A stretch of DNA of 64,000 bases from Tretioscincus oriximinensis. Lineage: Eukaryota > Chordata > Lepidosauria > Squamata > Gymnophthalmidae. Location: contig JAJVDF010000410.1 in assembly GCA_022410635.1 (NCBI GenBank), positions 452,617-516,616 on the forward strand, in the 5' to 3' direction. Below are positions 12,137-23,280 of this stretch, piece after piece. The position numbers and the translations under genes were made by a program. Positions within the stretch are counted from its first letter, which is position 1; the number at the start of each line of letters is the position of its first letter. The notes under the pieces are model-generated. The model was not told the DNA's origin. It worked only from the letters and a program-made list of their open reading frames with translations, and did not search any database.

Positions 12137-12334
12137 TAGCAGCACTTTGAGACTAACTTGAGAAAAGTGGCTGGCATAAGCTTTCGTAGGCAGGTCTACT
12201 TCTTCAGATGCATCTGAAGAAGTAGACCTGTTTACGAAAGCTTATGCCAACCACTTTTCTCAAGTTAGTCTCAAAGTGCTGCTAGCTCCTTTGCTGGACT
12301 TTCTGCTAGACTAACATGGCTATTTCTCTGAAAT
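12137..12334. mobile_element. Palindromic Penelope-like element with hammerhead-like core
   Basis: 12137-12210 and 12211-12284 are 74-bp arms of a head-to-head palindrome with about three mismatches and no spacer. The right arm holds CTGAAGA (12214-12220), a hairpin GTAGA-CCTG-TTTAC (12222-12235), GAAA (12236-12239) and GCTTATGCC. The left arm holds the same on minus. Right of the palindrome follows ctggactttctgctagac and atggctatttctctgaaat. An imperfect 11-12 bp direct repeat (12126-12136, 12335-12346) brackets the unit. Assignment to Penelope-like elements rests on the small hammerhead variants and inverted terminal copies known for that group. Confidence 0.6.
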
Positions 12335-12345
12335 CTCCTTTGGAT

Positions 12346-12680
12346 TGACATTCAGAGACATTCTGCCTATTTCTTCAACCTGGGGGTACTCTCTAGGCAT
12401 CCATTTTAGTATCCACTGATACGCTTGGCCATAATGTCTTGGTTTTGTTTTTTTAATCCTCTCTTAATCCAAGATGGTTGTTGTCGCCACCAGTTCTGAG
12501 AGAAAATTCCACAAGACGATGACCACCTTGGTGGTAACTATAGGGAATCCCCTTCTCTCTCCTAATTCTCCAACCCATCCGTTTCCTAGAGTACTCCTTG
12601 GTTCTAGTGTTGTGAGATAGAAAAAAGAAGATATTTTCTTTACCAATGTTTTCATTTCCCGCTGCTTTTTGTACATTCAC
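12346..12680 (-). mobile_element. CR1/L3-like LINE 3' region, fragment
   Basis: Similar in order to the copy at 21063-21440: aggcatccattttagtatcc, then agaaaattccacaagacgat and a diverged ORF-end region. ORFs at 12453-12680 are antisense noise. Confidence 0.55.
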
Positions 12681-14267
12681 AGACCATCAATAGCAATCTT
12701 GTTCCCACAGTGCATAGACAAATGGTAACAGTATCACTGGATTTTTTTGTATACTGTGGATATTATGCTGGGCTGAATCAAACAACTTAAAGAGTTAGAC
12801 AGTGACCTGGCTCATCTTGACTGAACTATGGAGGCTGGGGACAATAGTGTCAGGACTTTTCAACTGCAAGCTGGAACTGTAAGTATACAGATGCAGGATA
12901 TGTCCATTATAGTTCCAGTTCTAGGGGAAATGGTATGGGGTATCATAATGATAGAATACTGAACCAGATATATTAAAAAAAGTTGCGTAAATTACATGGA
13001 ATGTTTTACAGAACAATTTTCATAGACCAGAATATAACTAAGAATCTGTTGATACAGGTCTATAGGGACTGCTGATAGAAATGAGTATTCTCCAGAGTAG
13101 GCCCTTTGTCAACTGCAAAGGCAGGCTTCTGGATGCCTAGTCGGTAGCAAGGCTGGGTCAACAACAGCTCCTCCCAAATGTGGAAGGCTATGTTTATGGC
13201 TAGTCCAGCCCAGCATGGGCAAACATGATATGGAACAAGCAGTAGAGTATAGAATTGGCCTATGAAGATTCACTTGAACTCTCTTGCTGTATAAGAGTCA
13301 AAGGCCCTTTCAACATGTAGTTCTTCACTCTAGACCCTCTTTGCATTTACCTGCCTCAAAAACACATTAGCTGACAGTGTTTAGGTTGATATGGATTACC
13401 AACAGTCATGGAAATGTCAAAATGTTTTTACACATGATGTTGGGATTAATCATACACTGCATACAGTTCATGCCAGTAGAACCTCAGCATTTTCCTCAGT
13501 TCAGTTCAAAACAAAATTCATTCCAAATACTGAGCTATGGTTCTACTACTCTTCTCTGCTGCTGCAGAAATCTGCTCACAAAATTACTCTGCTGCTCCAA
13601 GATCTGTCCTACATGCATTCTAATACTAACACTCATTTGTCATCGTTATGTGCTCTACAATAATGTGTTTTAAGGACCAGTTATTATACATTTGAAATGT
13701 ATTAGCACTATTCCCATACAGACAATATGGAATAGTGAGCTCATTAAAACACACTAACAAACCTAAGCGAAAAGGGCCATAGATTAATAGATTCAGAAAA
13801 CTCTGCTCCTCTAATTGTTGTCCCGAGGAAGTTGTACTCCATTTTATCCTATCTGCATGCTGTCTGATGGCACTGATCTGTGACTACCGGTACTGTGTGC
13901 ATGTTTGCATTTCAGTAACACATTATAGGGTGCTACCAAAATTCATCCTACATAATTCATTTCTAGCTGTTTGAGGACTAGAAATGCAAGCTTAAAACCC
14001 ATTCAAGTTCCAAGGCATGACATGGGGTAATGGATCAGAATGAGCTTATAGATGGTTTTGATAGTTTAAAATGAAAGTTTCTAAACTTGAAACTCTAGAA
14101 ATTAATGTCAGTGATGTACTATTACATGCTGCTGAAATACATCTCTGGAATGCCTAAATATTCTGGATTAGGGGCTAAAATCCCTTGCTGGTCCACTGAG
14201 CTATCTTATTAAATGAGACTAATTCTCCACACTTTCTGGCGCTACGAATGTATGTGGATCTCTGTTG

Positions 14268-14345
14268 AATTGGGCCACAGCTCAACTACTCCAGCGTTCT
14301 GTCTCACACAGTGACCAACCAATTGCACTAGGGCAGTCTCAAGCT
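14268..14345 (-). mobile_element. CR1/L3-like LINE 3' fragment
   Basis: gggccacagctcaactactc and ttctgtctcacacagtgacc correspond to the copy at 21095-21160. Confidence 0.5.
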
Positions 14346-14346
14346 G

Positions 14347-14440
14347 TTGTTGTTTTTAAATATGCCTACTTTGTATTCTGTTTTTATTGTTTTTACCCAA
14401 ATGAGACCTTCAGGTATAGGGTCAGATAAAATAAAACAAA
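14347..14440 (+). mobile_element. L2-type LINE/SINE 3' tail
   Basis: tttttattgtttttacccaa followed by gagaccttcaggtatagggt and an A-rich end, as in the other L2-type tails here. Confidence 0.55.
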
Positions 14441-14476
14441 CAATCAAATCACCACCTAGTTGTTTCCAGTCGTTTA

Positions 14477-14625
14477 GGCTGCATCCCCACATCACTTATA
14501 TATTACATTATAATGGGATATTCCATAATAAAGCATGGATATTCTGGAATTAATCTGTCCCCACAATGCTTTATTGTGCAATATCCAGTTATAGTGGAAT
14601 AAATAAGTGACGTGGGGATACAGTC
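14477..14625. mobile_element. PIF/Harbinger-like MITE, 149 bp, TTA duplication
   Basis: The left end GGCTGCATCCCCACATCACT matches the complement of the right end GACTGTATCCCCACGTCACT. TTA flanks both sides (14474-14476, 14626-14628), a 3-bp TWA duplication typical of PIF/Harbinger. The inner part carries a hairpin around gcatggatattctgg. The same family forms the tandem unit at 62948-63212, and a weak relative lies near 40820-40960. Confidence 0.75.
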
Positions 14626-14718
14626 TTACATATGTTTTGAGCTAATTTTATCTATATATGATGATCTCAGGGTTGGTTACAATCATAAAAACAACACACA
14701 CAACCACATCTCCCCCCC

Positions 14719-14738
14719 AAAATAATAATAATAATAAT
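14719..14738. repeat. (AAT)n microsatellite
   Basis: About six AAT units. Confidence 0.9.
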
Positions 14739-15495
14739 GTAGTAACATCTGAAAAGAAAGTAGTGTTACTTGCTTGGTACAAGAACACATTCTGTTCTCT
14801 TTCAGAGAACCATCAAGGACAGGGCGCCACCCATATTCATGGTTTGAGACTGTGAAAATGTAACACCTTCATCTCGTTTGGACTCAGCTTCAATTTATTG
14901 GCCCCTATCCATCCCATTACTGTCTTCAACCTTCTCTCTTAGTTCAGATGATATGGGGAGACATAGGTGGCTATCCTTTGCATATTGGTGACACCTCATT
15001 CCAGTTGCTACCTTGTTGTGTCCCAAAAAAATTCAATTAAGACTGAAGGACAGTGAAGATTTTATCTATTTAAATATAGGAAGTGGGTAAGAATGAAAAA
15101 TTAAGTATTCAAATTAAGTACATTATTAAAAAGTCCATGAGCAAATCTTTAGGAGTTACTTACAGAAAGGTCTCACAACTCTGAGTCATGGAATTGGCAT
15201 TTCAAACAGACAAAGTAAGCATACAGTAAAATCCCTTGTTGTACAGTTTCAGTCAGTTTTAATTACAACTGTCCTTTTAAAACATAAACTACCTCCTCCT
15301 TTTCATTATTTTAATGATTTGATAGCTTCAAAAATTGCTTCACAGTGAAATAGCAGTTACTCCTGAATAATCTCATATTTCCTTGTCACAACTATATTAT
15401 AATCCTGGTTCTGCCACTTTCAGAATGGAAGAACTCAGCAGCAAAGTGTATAGAATTTTCATCTCAATTTTATCTAAACTAAAGGTGGATTTTCT

Positions 15496-15684
15496 GAATA
15501 TCTAACAAGGGGGTCTTGTAGCATTTTAGAGATTAACAAGAAAAAAGGAGGCAGCATAAATTTCATAGAGAAATCTTCTTCATCTGTGCATCCGAAAAAA
15601 GTAGACTTGTCTATAAAAGCTCATTCTGCCTATCTTTTTCTTGTTAGTTTCTATGGTGCTACAGCACCCCCTTGCTAGATATTC
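15496..15684. mobile_element. Palindromic Penelope-like element, degenerate hammerhead core
   Basis: The outer arms mirror each other: gaatatctaacaagggggtc at 15496 and the complement of cttgctagatattc ending at 15684. The interior mirrors too (tagcattttagagattaaca against tgttagtttctatggtgcta). The core is eroded: CCGAAAA for CTGAAGA and AAAA for GAAA. Same family as the copy at 12137. Confidence 0.6.
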
Positions 15685-16856
15685 TGGACCGAGACTTATG
15701 CAGATTTTTTTTGAAATCTACCACTGTGGGTTTTCTGAGTTAGAAAATACCAAAAATGCTTGTTCTTGGCTGAAGTGATTTTTCACTTTGAAAATGTTCT
15801 GAAGCTGAATGAAAACATAGGTATTGCCAGGGCATTAGAAAAAATCTGTTTCCAAAATGGTCCTAGATAAAAATGCCAAAGACCAAGAACAAAATGTTCT
15901 CAGGCTTCAGAGATAAATGCTGCATGCACATGTTTTCTTACTTTGTATGGATAATCAATAGCCCACTGTCCTTCTCATCCTGTAATCAAAACCAAGTGCA
16001 ATTAGAGAATAACAGAATATTGCACTGTAATAATTTTACTGGAATAATTATAATCTATTAAATTGGGTCTATATTCCAGAATGATATTGGAAGCACCATG
16101 ATCACCACCGGCAAATTGGATACAGTTACAAAAATATTTATTGATTTTTAATACAGATCAGGTGCAGCCTTAATGGATAAATCTCAGGTTTGGGGGAAAT
16201 AACATTTTAAACCAACGCTAAAATTACCTAAGTAGAAAGAAAGCAAAGCCTTAAGAGGCAATATAGTTTCTGTGAAGAATAAGATGATTGCTCAAACACA
16301 ATTTAAAGGTCTAATGAAAATAACTGTTTTCTCATTTTCTGCGGAGGGATCTTCAGAGTTGGACAATCACAAAACGTATTGTTGTGTTTGCCAGGAAATT
16401 ATATAACGCAAGTCTTAGTACTTCGGTTTTACTATCCAGACTAGCTGATTGAGGACTTTTTCACACTTTAAATTGGGGATATATGAAGCAAACAACCAGA
16501 ATGGAACAATTACACACTGAATCCAAAGGCAGATAGAATGAAAATAATAAAATCATCATCATATCTGAATCAAATTGCTTGAGGTGCCATGAGAAAATAA
16601 CTTATTTGAATGTATGAACTTCTGGACTTACTGTCTGAGTATAGCTGGCTTTTGTAACATTTGTTGTACTAGAAAAATAAATAAATAATATTGTACAAAT
16701 ATTTCAACCAGATAATTATTTGAATATAGCATTTAGCTTAAAAGCACTCCAACGCTCCTTTCAATTCCCACCGACCCCACATTTTTTGTATAAAAACATG
16801 AAGGGACAAAACATTAGTTTAAAAAGAACAATAAATCAGATCAAACCTTTACATAC

Positions 16857-17024
16857 TCTGTGGGAACCTGGGAGGATTATCGTTGACATCAGTGAGTGTT
16901 ATATTTACAGTGGTTGATCCCGAAAGTCCTCCAACCTGTCCAGCCATATCTTTGGCTTGAATGACAACTGAATAATGTTCTCTGGCTTCTCTGTCCATGT
17001 TATGCAAGGCTGTCCTGATGACTC
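16857..17024 (-). CDS. CDH18: CDH18 exon, end of EC2 and EC2-EC3 linker
   Basis: Second visible exon, 168 bp, with acceptor AG complementing 17025-17026 and donor GTATGT starting at 16856. It enters with GA completing a Gly codon split from the upstream exon, then reads [20 protein letters not shown], continues to [14 protein letters not shown] and ends [11 protein letters not shown] plus one base. Ca2+-site motifs are clear: DRE (the usual DRE/LDRE motif) and the linker DxNDN. Phase continuity with 54520-54639 and 6637-6824 is exact, so the three exons splice into one open frame. The joined frame covers nearly all of EC2. The intron on the 5' side is about 37.5 kb. There is no frameshift or stop, so the gene appears intact here. 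Confidence 0.93.
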
Positions 17025-19068
17025 CTGTTAAAAATTTAAAGAAGAACAAAAAAGGTTAAAAAAGTGCCTTCAGCTTTTTAAAAGTGCTTTTAAAATAGTC
17101 ATGTTACCCACAGTTCATCTTGGTACAACGATTTGAAGAAATTACATTTTATAGTCTCTACTATGTCAAATCTGTTGGAGTGGGGCTAACTCACATAAAG
17201 AAATACGATGAAATATGAAACACCATTTCCCAGCTGTCTTCAAAGATGATAAATAAATAAATAATAGCATTTGATAATAGATTGCTTTTACGGTTTATGT
17301 CATTGTTTAAAAAGAAGCTCAGTTGACATTGATATAGTGTGGCAGTTGAAATGTACAGACTCCTTAATACTTCAGATCTTGTGGAATGTTATTGTTAGTT
17401 CTCAACTGATTATACAGTAACTTTCTTTGCAAATGATTAATTTGACTCAAACATGTAACCTTCCTATGCAAATTCACAAAAGTTTGATTCAACGTGATAT
17501 TTCTTGCCTTGCTGAAACAATAACCCCATATAAATTATGATTCTGCATATTATCAATAGAAGCACTACTTTGTCTAACAGGGGTGTCTTTAATAATAAAA
17601 ACTCCATCTAGGCAAAACTTAGAAGTGGTCCGAACCATAAAAGCTTTTTTAATATAAAATGCAAATTTCTACTTCATTTACATACAATGCTTTTTTTAAA
17701 AGAAGACTCCAAACAATTCAGGATGCAGATATATCCAGCCTATTTGAAATCATGTACAAAAAAGTTTATTAAGTTTATTATGGAGCTTTCTTTTGAGTGG
17801 ATTACTGAAAGTCCATTACCACGTGGGGTAGATTTTTGCATTTATTAATTCCAGATTATCCAATCAAAATCAGGGTAATTGTTCCAGGGTTGGGGTGGGC
17901 TGCCCTGGCCTGGAGCAATGATGTCTGCACAGTGATCAATCAATCACAGCAATTGCTTAAAGCCTCAAATTAGCCACAGAATATCCAATAGCTTTGAAAT
18001 AAAATTCCTAATCTCAAAACCCCTGGGAGATCCATTTTGATAGAACAAATTGATTCACTGACAAAACAGGTCCCCAGGTACTGCCAGTGTACACTGTAGT
18101 GTTTAATTAAGTTCACTGGTGATCTGGAATAATGATTTCCTGTTCTGGATTATAACTGTCTCCTGCAAATCTTGAGTACACTAGAAGGGATCAAGGTCAC
18201 TCCTGTTCCACATTAAAGAGATATGTAGTGCACTTTTTAAATCCTGTTCAGAGCTAAGTACAGAAAGACCTCAAGAGCATTTAAAATTTGAATGGTAGAA
18301 TCTAGGAACTCCTGCACATATATTTTATAAAAGACATAGGGACACATATTTTTTTGTAAAACATAGGAATTTTATTTTTAGAAATCATGTCACAGCCACA
18401 TGCAATAGAAGAAAATTAAAACTATTCCAAAGTACTAATTTGAAAGGACCACAAAACACGAAGCTCTCAGTTAAGAAACTGCTTAAGAAAAATGATCCTT
18501 CAAGGAAGAGTTTAATGCAATTAGATCACTGAGGCATAAAATGGTGGAGACAAAATTATGAGTTTACTCAGTATTACTACAGAGGAAAGAGAGCAAGATC
18601 CACAGTCTTTGTGGAGCAATAAGGACACAATTTCTGCATGAGATTATGTGCATGCATTGCAAGGGAAAAGCACAGCATTTACATGGCCAATACCCTCTTT
18701 CCATGATTTGGTGATTGCTAGTGTTCAAGTGAACTTGGTTAGTCCATTTACCAGTAGCACTTATGCATTTGAGAGCCATTTCAGCCATGAGATTCCAAGC
18801 CAAGAGGATAAGGCCCAGATTGCTCAGCCACTGTATAGCAATTGTTTCCAGAATAGCTTCATGAACCTTTCAACTCAAATCTTTACTGATTCAAGAAGTA
18901 TAATGTCAGAAGGATGGGGACCCACTCAGTCCCTTTTTGTTGTTTTATTTTATTTTTCTTCAAACTTCAATTTTACGCACCTCTTTGTGTCTGATTGCAT
19001 TCATGCTTTATAGCTGATGGCTAAGTATGGCCAAAAAAGGTCATTTTGAAGAAACCAGAATAATGTTA

Positions 19069-19225
19069 ATTTCAGAGAAATAGCCGTGTTAGTCTAGCAG
19101 AAAGTCCAGCAAAGGAGCTAGCAGCACTTTGAAGAAGTAGAGCATCTGAAGAAGTAGACCTGTCTACGAAAGCTTATGCCAACCACTTTTCTCAAGTTAG
19201 TCTCAAAGTGCTGCTAGCTCCTTTG
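19069..19225 (+). mobile_element. Penelope-like element with hammerhead-like core and 14-bp TSD
   Basis: Flanked by a perfect 14-bp direct repeat CCAGAATAATGTTA (19055-19068, 19226-19239). It contains tcagagaaatagccgtgtta, a short inverted piece (agctagcagcactttgaaga), CTGAAGA (19146-19152), GTAGA-CCTG-TCTAC (19154-19167), GAAA (19168-19171) and GCTTATGCC. It ends tcaaagtgctgctagctcc. The long duplication points to target-primed retroposition rather than a cut-and-paste MITE. Confidence 0.7.
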
Positions 19226-20439
19226 CCAGAATAATGTTACTTATTTTCACTCATTTTTTTTCTTTTACTTTTGGTCACATTCTTCTTGGCCACATCTTAA
19301 GTTTCTTTTTCTGAGAATATCAGTATGAAGCTATGCATTTTAGTTAGAATAAGCAGTATGTTGTGTTAAAATAATTCCTGTATGCAAAGCCTTAAAAAAT
19401 AGTCATTCCAAAAATGGAATAACCCTGAACCTATTAATAATTTTTATGTTTAAACTTGCAAAATTATATTGGGAAATGTGCAAAGGGGAACAATGGTTAC
19501 AAAGAAAAGAACAGAATTTGGAATAAGAATCTGTTATGAACATTCTAAAGAGAGTTTTGAACAACATGTGATCAATTGTGAAAGTCAGAAGGCTGTGTTG
19601 TGTTAGCCTTGTTTGTGTCATATTAGAAGTTCTATTTCCATTAGTGCAAATGGTAGTCAGTTGTAGCTTTTTAATTGTGACTGCAGTGTTATTCTCAGTT
19701 TCTGAGCCACCAGAGAATGGCCTCACACTCTTCAAGGAGGAACTCTGTTCATTTCCCACTTCACCCTTCATATTATAATTTCACAGCATTAATTTAATTG
19801 TGCTATTCAGTTATGAATAATCACATAAATGAAAACAAACCACGACTAATAAGTTTGTTTGCATAAAACTTTTGGAAAAAAAGATGACTAATTATTTTAC
19901 ATTCTGATGGCAAAAATATGTCATCACCATTTTTTCACACACATTCAAATCCCAAAATAGCTTTTTAAAACTATTAAAGCTAAGTATTATTTTTCATATT
20001 TATATTTATTTGTAAATTCCTAGCAACATACTGTATCTCAATGTTATTCTGCACAGATCAAGCCCAGTAATGGATTGGATCGAGAAATCAGAGGGCAAGG
20101 TCAGGTACATCACACTATGGACTGCAAAGAATTCTTTCCTCCCCAATATTGAAGTTGTCAATTAAGGTTTTTTAATTATGCATGTAGGACTCACTTCTAA
20201 AAATCTGGCAAAATATCACCAGTCTCCCTACGCCCAGTGGAAAAGTCCAGGCAAGTCGTTTCTCAATATAGAAGTGTTATTCTTACGAAAGTTTAGTTTA
20301 AATAAGCCAATATGTGCAGATACAGCCAATCTGAGGATGTCAGAGATCTATTGTAGAATATAATATGGAATAAGGACAAGTACAGAAAGAACTGTTATGA
20401 AAAGTGTCTTAACTAAAGTGGCAAACTATAGTTGCTGTG

Positions 20440-21060
20440 GAGGGCAGAAAGGGGAGACCACACCATTTAAAGTGAACATAAATAGCTTTATTAACAATCT
20501 TCAAAACCCTAATGCAAAACGTGTAACAATAATGTACCCGAAAGCTAAGACTGAACATAACAAGTGCTTATTACAAACAATATAACCTAGAAGTGGAGAG
20601 AATTAGGGCACAGCTTTGAGTAGGAGTGTGGCAGACGCAGTAGCTTGGCTGACAGCGCAGATCAGCTGCCCAGTCTGACCTTTAACCAGCTGGGCCACAC
20701 ATTGTGATGTTGCACCATCAGGGTGCCGACTCCCATCAGCGAGGTAGCCCATATCATACCAGCTTGGGCCTTGCCAGTAGACCACCAAGGGCCACACCCC
20801 ATTGACAGAGGACCTGGGCTGCCCACTCTCCAGGTGAGCCAACATCCCTGGTCTAGACGTCCAAGACGTCCAGCAGCAAATGCACCCCACACCTTTGGTG
20901 GGTACTCAACATAGGATCAAAGAGGCTTGGAAGGGCTCTCAAGAATCCATCCTGTGCACAGCACACCTCAATGACGCCAAACCTGCATTCAACCTACCCA
21001 TCTCCCAAGGTAGGTACACAAGTTCAGAAACCCTTTAGGAAGGTCCCCAAGCTGTGAGGT
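20440..21060 (-). mobile_element. LTR-like element of unknown class (family A, minus)
   Basis: GC-rich body followed on minus by a run that aligns with 35825-36460: CCACACTCCTACT, then CCTAAT, GTTTTGCATTAGGG, an AATAAA signal (near 20488) and TTCACTTTAAA, then a CT-rich end. Polyadenylation-signal placement is LTR-like. No TG/CA ends or target duplication are established. ORFs 20603-20890 and 20662-20892 lie in it; the residues are unrecognised. Confidence 0.45.
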
Positions 21061-21062
21061 AC

Positions 21063-21440
21063 ATAAGAACATATAAGAAGAGCCATACTGGATCAGGCCA
21101 CAGCCCATCAAGTCCAGCATTCTGTGTCACACAGAGGCCCACCAGATGCACCTGGGCAGTCCAAACAGAGGAAAGCAAAATATGCACCTGTTCATGACAC
21201 CCTGCAAATGGTATTTCAGGAGTCCTGCCTGTTGCTCCATCCCGGAGGCAACATCCAGACATCCATCCTAGTATCCATTTATACCCTTGGTGTCCATAAA
21301 CCTGTCTTCAAACTATCCAAGCTGTTAGCTACGACTACCTCTTCAGGAAGTAAATTCCACAGGCCGATGACCCTCTGGGTGAAAAAATAGTTTCCTTTGT
21401 CTGTTCTCACTTTTCCAACATCACCACTCTCATGCATGAT
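21063..21440 (-). mobile_element. CR1/L3-like LINE 3' region
   Basis: On plus it reads agaacatataagaagagcca, ctggatcaggccacagccca, later aaattccacaggccgatgac and cctctgggtgaaaaaatag. This is the inverted form of the reptile CR1/L3-like 3'-UTR also seen at 709-1075. Downstream 21441-21690 is moderately GC-rich and unclassified. Confidence 0.7.
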
Positions 21441-22193
21441 TGAAAGGAATAAAAGAAAAAAGGGCGGTAAGGGTGGGATTCATGCACTGCCATACAAAAG
21501 AGGAGGAAGGAGGAACAATGGAAGGCTTTATATCCCTCCATTGCCAGGAAGTTGCACCACTTCCCACTGCCCACTTCCTAGGCAGCGAGAAAGGGGTGCC
21601 TTCCTAGACTGTCTCCCTCTTACCACACGAGCAACTGGCGGCGCCTGTGGATTCCCTCAGGTAGTCGACTTATCTCCTGATGTATGACAGCTGACATTAG
21701 TCACGTCACCAAACAAATAATTTTGCGTGTTTTTAAATGCTTGGGAAATCAGTACAGCAATAAATGAATTGAAAAAAAGAAATATTCTTCACATTTGCTA
21801 ATATGCCTTTAAGAAAATGGATCAAGATAATGATAGGCATTTATACTCTTACAGTTTCTGGTGAAATTTCATATTAGTATCAATATATCTAAACGTTTTG
21901 AATTTGTGGATCATACTTTCAGTTACATGAGCACCATTTTTGTCATTTTCTTGGCTTGCCCGTGGATATTCTTGTTCTTTTTCTTCAATTCCTTCATTAA
22001 AGTGGGCTTTCAATTTAATTATTTTTATGCATTCAAAACAGTGACTCAGATCCCATCTGTGTTTAAGCATCAACATGTAGTAATGATTTTGAATTTATTT
22101 TATCATTTCTAGTCTTGTCCAATTTTATATATGCTGCCACATTTTATGATTCTAGACCTTATACCCTTTAGGGTCTCCATACCTTGCTTGGAC

Positions 22194-22557
22194 TGCTTAC
22201 CCACAATGGACTGTGATGGTAGAGGTAGGGGATGAAGGACACTCCAGACAAGAATGTGATTTCAGTTCTGAAAGTGTTTATTCAGCTCAGCTCAGCTCTC
22301 CATCTTAGTCTGGTCAGCAGTGAAGACTGCCCCAGCAAGTCCCTCTATTTATACATCTTGCTGGCCAATCCCAGCTGACCAGGTTCATAGCTTACAATTC
22401 ATTGGTTGTTTATACAATGCTGTTCCAAAACCTGAAGCTCACCTCAAAACCTTACATCAACATATATTTACCTCAGAATTATTTACATATATATTACCAC
22501 AACTTTATACATTCCTTATATGACTTTATATACATATTATGTCATGTACTCATGACA
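22194..22557 (-). mobile_element. Solo LTR of an endogenous retrovirus-like element, 364 bp
   Basis: On minus it starts TGTCATGAGTACATGACATA and ends GGTAAGCA, a TG...CA terminus pair. It is flanked by a perfect 5-bp duplication TGGAC (22189-22193, 22558-22562). A TATA box TATAAATAG (22353-22345) is followed 63 bp downstream by AATAAA (22282-22277), giving U3-R-U5 order. No internal region adjoins, so this is a recombined solo LTR. Confidence 0.82.
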
Positions 22558-22584
22558 TGGACAATGCATTAACCAGCTAAAAGA

Positions 22585-23280
22585 ACTAAGAATATAGGAA
22601 GAGCCATGGCTAATTGTGGCATAGATGATCCAGCTCAGCAGTCTATCTCACTAAGAGACCCACCAATTGCACCTGTGTACTCTCAAACAGCAGGAAAAGG
22701 TAAAATCATAACTTGGTCTTGATTCTTTGCAAACAGCACCCAGAGGAAACCGATTCTTCACTTCAACACACAGGCAGTACTCAGGCATTCTATTAGCCAT
22801 TGACACACCTGCCCTCCATGAACTTATCTAATCATATCTTAATGCTATCTAGACAATAAGTAGGTAAACAAATATATATTCTTGCACTTAAACACACTGT
22901 ATTAAAAAAACCCTCACATGGAAGTAAGTCGCAGAGACTGATGATCCTTTTGAGTGAAAAAGAAAATCCCCTTTCTATTCTAACTCTCCTGCCTATTGTC
23001 AGCAAACTCTATCACACAGTTCACCTAGCATCCATGTTATTTATGAATAAATTAAAAACCACGAGTCTCAATACTGAACCTTGGGATACACCACTTTTCT
23101 CCTCTTTCCACCCAGATAACTATTTATTACTTCCCTATAATTTCTCTTTTAACCAGCTACCAATCCAGGACAGAACCTACCCTTATGAGTGAAGAGCTTT
23201 TCAGGAGTATTTAATGAGGGGCTTCGTCAAAAGCTTTCTTAAAGTCTAGATAGGCAATTTCAATTGAGTTCCCTTTAACC
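22585..23280 (-). mobile_element. CR1-type LINE, ORF2 end plus 3'-UTR, decayed
   Basis: On minus the right part reads as reverse transcriptase: a GV-x-QGS-like block (complement of ccttgggatacaccac) followed by FNLFIN. The left part ends in the 3'-UTR with agaatataggaagagcc on plus. Frames are broken by many indels. The plus ORF at 22941-23192 is antisense to it. Confidence 0.7.

Larger units (their letters stand above)
6825..16856 (-). other. CDH18 intron between EC2-end and EC3 exons (about 10.0 kb)
   Basis: GTATGT donor at 16856, AG acceptor at 6826-6825. Contents are the separately listed SINE, CR1, Penelope-like and MITE copies and microsatellites. I recognise nothing in 6900-7180, 7571-9690, 9730-10742, 11286-12136, 12681-14267, 14740-15495 and 15685-16856. 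7181-7570 is a GC-rich block with no identifiable family. About 9700-9730 (atggtttatttatttagg) may be a worn L2-type tail. Uncalled bases lie at 6914 and 9391. Confidence 0.85.
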
